Source: Zymomonas sp. | GTDB lineage: Bacteria; Pseudomonadota; Alphaproteobacteria; Sphingomonadales; Sphingomonadaceae | Reading direction: 5' to 3' | DNA length: 18,773 bases | Assembly (NCBI RefSeq): GCF_020216885.1 | Contig: NZ_JAIWON010000016.1 | Coordinates: 1 to 18,773 of the forward strand | Part shown: positions 15,147 to 18,773 of the stretch, one piece after another | How positions within the stretch are numbered: the stretch's first letter is position 1 | How the letters are laid out: each line of letters opens with the position of its first letter | Program-made: the position numbers and the translations under genes | The notes under the pieces: model-generated | Database searches by the model: none | What the model was told of the DNA's origin: nothing | Seen by the model: the letters and a program-made list of their open reading frames with translations, nothing else

Positions 15147-16436
15147 ATGACTAAAGAAACGGCATCTTTCTTTACCGATCGCTTGGCTGCGGCTGATCCC
15201 GATGTGTTGACGGCGATCAATCATGAATTGAACCGCCAGCGCAAGCAGATCGAGCTTATCGCTTCTGAAAATATTGTCAGCCGTGCTGTTCTGGAAGCGC
15301 AAGGCTCTGTCTTTACCAATAAATACGCTGAAGGCTATCCCGGTAAGCGCTATTATCAGGGTTGCGCCCCTTCCGATGAAATCGAATCTCTGGCGATCGA
15401 TCGCGCCAAGAAATTATTCGGCAGCGAATTCGTCAATGTTCAGCCGCATTCCGGCGCGCAGGCAAATGGTGCCGTTCTTTTAGCGGTCGCGAAGCCCGGC
15501 GATACTATTATGGGCCTGTCTTTGGATGCCGGTGGGCATTTGACCCATGGTGCTAAGGCGGCCATGTCTGGCAAATGGTTCAATGCAGTTCAGTATGCGG
15601 TGCATCCTGAAACCCAGTTGATCGATTACGATCAGGTGCGCGATCTGGCTTTGAAGAACAAGCCACGTGTTATCATTGCTGGTGGTTCGGCCTATCCTCG
15701 CCATATCGATTTTGCCTTCTTCCGTAAGGTTGCCGATGAAGTCGGTGCTACCTTTATGGTCGATATGGCGCATTTTGCGGGTCTGGTTGCGGGTGGTGTG
15801 CATCCTTCGCCTGTGCCGCACGCCCATATCACGACGACGACGACGCATAAGACTTTGCGTGGCCCGCGCGGTGGTATGATCTTGACCGATGATCCGGCTT
15901 TGGCAAAGAAAATCAATTCGGCGGTCTTCCCCGGTATGCAGGGTGGCCCTTTGATGCATGTCATCGCGGCAAAAGCAGTTGCTTTCGGTGAGGCCTTGCA
16001 GCCTTCTTTCAAAGAATATGCAAAAGCCGTTGTCGAAAATGCTCAAGCCTTGGCTGCGCGCTTGAAAGAACGCGGTAGCGATTTGGTTACAGGTGGCACG
16101 GATACGCATCTGGCTTTGGTTGATCTTCGGCCTTTGGGTGTGACTGGCCGTGATGCCGATTGCGCTTTGGAACGCGCCGGTATCACCTGCAACAAAAACG
16201 GTATTCCTTTCGATCCGTTACCGCCAGTTAAAACCTCTGGTATCCGTTTGGGATCGCCAGCGGCGACGACCCGTGGTTTCCGTAAAGCGGAATTCCTTCA
16301 GGTCGCTGACATGATTGCTGATGTGCTTGATGCTTTGAGCAGCAAGGGCGAACAAGGTGATCCGGCGGTTGAAAACGCTGTTCGTCAGCGTGTCGAAGCG
16401 CTATGCGATCGCTTCCCTCTTTATCCGGAATTGTAA
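15147..16436 (+). CDS. glyA: Serine hydroxymethyltransferase
   Basis: A 429-residue PLP enzyme interconverting serine and glycine with tetrahydrofolate, the main source of one-carbon units. Motifs: [12 protein letters not shown] (34-45), [17 protein letters not shown] (57-73), [10 protein letters not shown] (101-110), VDMAHFAGL (205-213) with the PLP Asp206, and the PLP lysine Lys235 in [14 protein letters not shown]. Length and motifs are complete. AAGGG lies 12 bases before the ATG, a rather long spacing. Base and codon use looks more G+C-rich and C/G-ending than the ubiE operon, as expected for a highly expressed gene. Glycine made here is also a substrate for the nearby ALAS, a plausible metabolic link, though hemA is separated by a terminator. 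Confidence 0.97.
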   Translation: MTKETASFFTDRLAAADPDVLTAINHELNRQRKQIELIASENIVSRAVLEAQGSVFTNKYAEGYPGKRYYQGCAPSDEIESLAIDRAKKLFGSEFVNVQPHSGAQANGAVLLAVAKPGDTIMGLSLDAGGHLTHGAKAAMSGKWFNAVQYAVHPETQLIDYDQVRDLALKNKPRVIIAGGSAYPRHIDFAFFRKVADEVGATFMVDMAHFAGLVAGGVHPSPVPHAHITTTTTHKTLRGPRGGMILTDDPALAKKINSAVFPGMQGGPLMHVIAAKAVAFGEALQPSFKEYAKAVVENAQALAARLKERGSDLVTGGTDTHLALVDLRPLGVTGRDADCALERAGITCNKNGIPFDPLPPVKTSGIRLGSPAATTRGFRKAEFLQVADMIADVLDALSSKGEQGDPAVENAVRQRVEALCDRFPLYPEL

Positions 16437-16440
16437 TCTC

Positions 16441-16911
16441 TTGCGCTGTCCTTTTTGTTCTTGTGAAAATAGCCAAGTGAAAGATAGTCGTCCCACTGAA
16501 GATGGGACGGCTATCCGTCGGCGGCGGCAATGTGAAGAATGCGGTGCGCGATTTACGACTTTTGAACGCATCCATATGCGCGATATTGTCGTTATCAAAA
16601 AAGATGACCATCGCCAGCCTTTCGATCGCAGCAAGCTGATACGATCGGTCTCGATTGCCTGTCGAAAGCGGCCGATATCGCCCGATCAGATCGAACTTTT
16701 GGTTAATGCTATCCAACAGAAAATTGAGGCTTCGGGCGAAAGTGAGATTACGGCCGTTCGCCTTGGTGAAATGACGATGGAAGGCTTAAGGACGCTTGAT
16801 AGTGTTGCTTATATTCGTTTTGCGAGCGTCTATAAGGACTTTACCGAAGCGCGTGATTTTGAAGATTTCGCTCGATCTGTCCGTTCTGTTATTGAAGCTG
16901 TCAAAGAATGA
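16441..16911 (+). CDS. nrdR: Transcriptional repressor NrdR
   Basis: A 156-residue NrdR, the zinc-ribbon plus ATP-cone repressor that senses ATP/dATP and represses ribonucleotide reductase genes. The zinc ribbon is C3, C6, C31, C34 (RCPFC near the start, [12 protein letters not shown] at 27-38), followed by [17 protein letters not shown] and an ATP-cone (about 49-139) with [12 protein letters not shown] place the start at TTG 16441 because it gives the invariant M-R-C-P-F-C N-terminus. The frame extends upstream to 16357 but only inside glyA. GGAA is 10 bases ahead, inside the glyA end, and the gap to glyA is 4 bp, so coupling is likely. glyA-nrdR is a common pairing in alphaproteobacteria. 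The stop overlaps trmJ as ATGA. Confidence 0.93.
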   Translation: MRCPFCSCENSQVKDSRPTEDGTAIRRRRQCEECGARFTTFERIHMRDIVVIKKDDHRQPFDRSKLIRSVSIACRKRPISPDQIELLVNAIQQKIEASGESEITAVRLGEMTMEGLRTLDSVAYIRFASVYKDFTEARDFEDFARSVRSVIEAVKE

Positions 16912-17639
16912 GTAAAGCTGTACCTGCTATTATCCTCGTCCGTCCGCAATTGGGCGAAAATATCGGTAAAGCGGCAAGAGCTATGCTCAATTTTGGGCTA
17001 GATGATTTGCGTCTTGTTGCGCCACGTGATGGATGGCCTAACCCTTCGGCGGGCCCTGCTGCGAGCGGGGCTGATCGCGTGTTACAACAAGCGCGCGTTT
17101 TTCCAACCGTCGCAGAAGCTGTAGCGGATTGTGCGCATGTCTATGCCACAACAGTTCGTAAGCGTGGCGTGACCAAGCCGGTGATGACCCCTGAACAGGC
17201 CGCGCAAACTATTCATGGACAAGAAGGTGGCGTTGGTATTCTTTTTGGCCCCGAAAGAGCCGGATTGGAAACGGATGATGTCGCTTTGGCAAGAACAATC
17301 ATTACGGTTCCGGTTAACCCTGAATTTTCAAGTCTGAATTTGGCGCAGGCTGTTATTCTTGTGGCTTATGAATGGTCGAAGAAACAAATTTTGGTTCAGC
17401 CCACCAAAGTGGAAATGGAGCCACCTGCACCACAAGAAGAATTGGAAGCCATGATCGAGCATTTGGAAAATATGCTTGATAAAAATGGCTATTTTTTCCC
17501 AATACCGCGCATCCCGACAATCAAGAGAACTTTGCGGACGCTTTTGACCAAGCCGTCATGGAATAGCATGGAGATAAGGACATTGCGGGGCGTGCTTTCA
17601 ACCTTGGAAAAACCAAGGCATAATGCCCATAAAGGATAA
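16908..17639 (+). CDS. trmJ: TrmJ-like SpoU-family RNA methyltransferase
   Basis: A 243-residue SPOUT-class methyltransferase of the TrmJ/LasT group, which 2'-O-methylates position 32 of tRNA with S-adenosylmethionine. The three SpoU motifs are clear: [20 protein letters not shown] (11-30) with the conserved Asn18 and Arg24, [10 protein letters not shown] (111-120), and [14 protein letters not shown] (142-155). The C-terminal 80 residues are a helical extension, as in TrmJ. It overlaps nrdR by 4 bp and ends the operon. Family assignment is firm; the exact RNA target is inferred from the closest named member. The 183 bp after the stop, up to the insertion sequence, hold no clear terminator or gene. 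Confidence 0.9.
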   Translation: MSKAVPAIILVRPQLGENIGKAARAMLNFGLDDLRLVAPRDGWPNPSAGPAASGADRVLQQARVFPTVAEAVADCAHVYATTVRKRGVTKPVMTPEQAAQTIHGQEGGVGILFGPERAGLETDDVALARTIITVPVNPEFSSLNLAQAVILVAYEWSKKQILVQPTKVEMEPPAPQEELEAMIEHLENMLDKNGYFFPIPRIPTIKRTLRTLLTKPSWNSMEIRTLRGVLSTLEKPRHNAHKG

Positions 17640-17822
17640 GCTATTAAGTTAAGGTAATATATCTAAGAAAAATACAATGCCCGTAGAAATGATGAGGCAT
17701 AGTCTCTCTAAGAGGCTGATCGGAAAGTCATGGGTAGACATTTCTATTATGTAGTTGACCGTCGCAGAATGGCTGAAATCTGATATTTTTCGTAGAGAAA
17801 AGACGGTGCATCCGGCCACTAA

Positions 17823-17845
17823 GGGTTAGGTTCTGTTGACAAAGG
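17823..17845 (+). repeat. Left terminal inverted repeat of the IS
   Basis: GGGTTAGGTTCTGTTGACAA plus AGG. The reverse complement of the right end differs only at the third and fourteenth bases. Confidence 0.9.
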
Positions 17846-17902
17846 GTATAATTTAAGATTTTCAGGGATAAATTGAGACCAAGTTTTTGTAGGGTAGGCA
17901 GG

Positions 17903-18682
17903 ATGCGAGGAGATCTGACGGACGCGGAGTGGAATATAATAGAGGGTCTTCTTCCAAGCGAACGAGGCCGCAGCGCGCGTCCCGCAAAAAGTAATCGGTT
18001 GTTTCTCAATGGTATGCTTTAATTTCCTCGAACAGGCTGCCCGTGGCGAGATATGCATGAACGCTATGGAAAATGGAATGCGGTCTATGTTCGGTTTCGT
18101 AGGTGGGCGGAACAAGGTGTCTGGGACACTCTTCTTGAAACTCTCGTTGACCTTGGCCTGACGGATGAAGGGCAACATAGGATAGATAGCACGATCATTC
18201 TCGCCCACAGCCAAGCGGCTGTCGCAAAATGGGGACACAAAAGGTAAGGCTTTGGTCGAAGCCTCGGAGGCTTTACGAGCAAGATCCACGCCCGTTCCGA
18301 TACTCAAGGCCGCCCTCTAGCTTTCGAACTGACGGGTGGTGAAGTCTCTGATTATTCAGGTGCCGACAGCTTGATAGATATTCCTGTCACAACGCCCCGC
18401 CATTTTCTCAGCAAAAAAGGATATGATAGCGATAAGCTACGCGAAAAACTGCTTTTTCGAGGTATCCTTCCTGTTATCCCGCCTCGCTCTAATCGAAAAG
18501 AGTACATCCCTTACGATCTACAGCACTACAAAGATCGTAATCATATCGAACGGATGTTCAATAAGTTGAAGCCGTTCAGCCGTATCGCCACCCGCTATGA
18601 TAAAACCAAAAAATCTTTCCTCGCCTTCCTTCATCTCGCCGCTGTAAAATTATGGTTACCTTCCTTTGTCAGCAGAACCTAA
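17903..18682 (+). pseudogene. IS5-family transposase, inactivated by two nonsense codons
   Basis: The frame starts at ATG 17903 (MRGDLTDAEWNIIEGLLP, the helix-turn-helix start of IS5 transposases) and runs to TAA at 18680-18682, 259 codons before the stop, with no frameshift. Two in-frame TAA codons break it: 18020-18022, where relatives normally have Trp (GML-W), and 18245-18247, in HKR-stop-GFGRS, where a single C-to-T change from CAA would explain it. The catalytic triad is still readable: Asp in RIDST (18185), Asp in GYDSD (18425), Glu in RNHIERMFNKLK (18548), the last with the R(3)E(6)K signature. The usual RAH after DST reads LAH, a further sign of decay. It would make only 39-residue or central fragments, so it cannot move itself. 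Confidence 0.9.
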
Positions 18683-18685
18683 TCC
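18663..18685 (-). repeat. Right terminal inverted repeat of the IS
   Basis: The last 23 bases of the element, which as the reverse complement match the left end at 21 of 23 positions. The transposase stop codon lies inside this repeat. Confidence 0.9.
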
Positions 18686-18750
18686 GAAATTTTTCGAACA
18701 ATAGCCCTATGTTAAGCTTCATCTATCTTTGAGAAGAGATGGAGAGAATG

Positions 18751-18773
18751 ATGACATGGACAGGAATTGTCCG
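18751..18773 (+). CDS. Possible 5' end of a gene cut by the window edge
   Basis: ATG at 18751 (an in-frame ATG also at 18748) is preceded by GGAG at 18741-18744 with a 6-base spacing, and opens a frame M-T-W-T-G-I-V to the window end. Seven residues are too few to name a product. Some IS5-type transposases begin in a similar way, so a second insertion sequence is one possibility, but this is a guess. Confidence 0.25.

Larger units (their letters stand above)
17823..18685 (+). mobile_element. Decayed IS5-family insertion sequence, complete ends
   Basis: An 863-bp element bounded by 23-bp terminal inverted repeats that match at 21 of 23 positions, holding one transposase frame that is broken by two stop codons. 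Size, single frame, a transposase stop inside the right repeat and a DDE domain with R(3)E(6)K spacing fit the IS5 family, probably the IS427/IS1031 subgroup. The flanking triplets are TAA on the left (17820-17822) and GAA on the right (18686-18688), so a 2-3-bp target duplication is not evident; it may be mutated, or a rearrangement may have occurred. It sits 183 bp downstream of trmJ and interrupts no gene that I can recognise. Confidence 0.88.

Noticed and set aside
15480..16109. 209-codon minus-strand frame opposite glyA
   Set aside because: It is a shadow of a highly conserved gene with biased codons; Arg/His/Thr-rich with no recognisable domain.
17836..17852. TTGACA and TATAAT hexamers at the left IS end
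   Set aside because: The hexamers are perfect but only 5 bp apart, so they cannot work together as a sigma-70 promoter. The TTGACA belongs to the terminal repeat.
17728..18307. Minus-strand frames across the left IS end
   Set aside because: They are antisense to the transposase remnant, span the IS boundary, and have no family features.

Overview
The window looks like chromosomal DNA of an alphaproteobacterium of the Sphingomonadales, most probably Zymomonas or a close relative. The basis is protein style and gene order (ubiE-ubiB-coaBC-dut, plsY-dprA-topA, an ALAS-type hemA, glyA-nrdR-trmJ) in DNA that is clearly more A+T-rich than most sphingomonads. No database search was possible, so the genus is an inference.

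Layout. (1) 1-4417, plus strand: a tight operon with the 3' part of ubiE, then ubiB, coaBC, dut and a MoeB/ThiF/HesA-type E1-like enzyme. It joins ubiquinone synthesis, coenzyme A synthesis, dUTP removal and sulfur-carrier activation. (2) 4418-4814: about 400 bp without a convincing gene, ending in a perfect 28-bp palindrome that probably ends transcription between convergent units. (3) 4815-10525, minus strand: plsY-dprA-topA. TopA is unusually long (1237 residues) because of an acidic Ser/Asp/Ala/Asn low-complexity insert of about 320 residues and a Lys/Ala-rich tail. (4) 10526-10818: A+T-rich divergent intergenic region. (5) 10819-13086, plus: an MFS exporter followed 24 bp later by murI (glutamate racemase). 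(6) 13221-14435, plus: hemA with a TTG start, followed by a strong intrinsic terminator. (7) 14654-17639, plus: rpiB-glyA-nrdR-trmJ, closely spaced or overlapping. (8) 17823-18685: a complete but inactivated IS5-family insertion sequence with 23-bp inverted repeats and a transposase frame broken by two TAA codons. (9) 18686-18773: flank with a possible start of another gene cut by the window edge.

The window is almost wholly housekeeping. I found no defence system, CRISPR array, tRNA, rRNA or biosynthetic cluster. The parts most worth a second look are the TopA insert with its in-frame minisatellites, the untranslated stretch before the palindrome, the decayed IS with well-kept ends, and the run of non-ATG starts (hemA, nrdR, rpiB).
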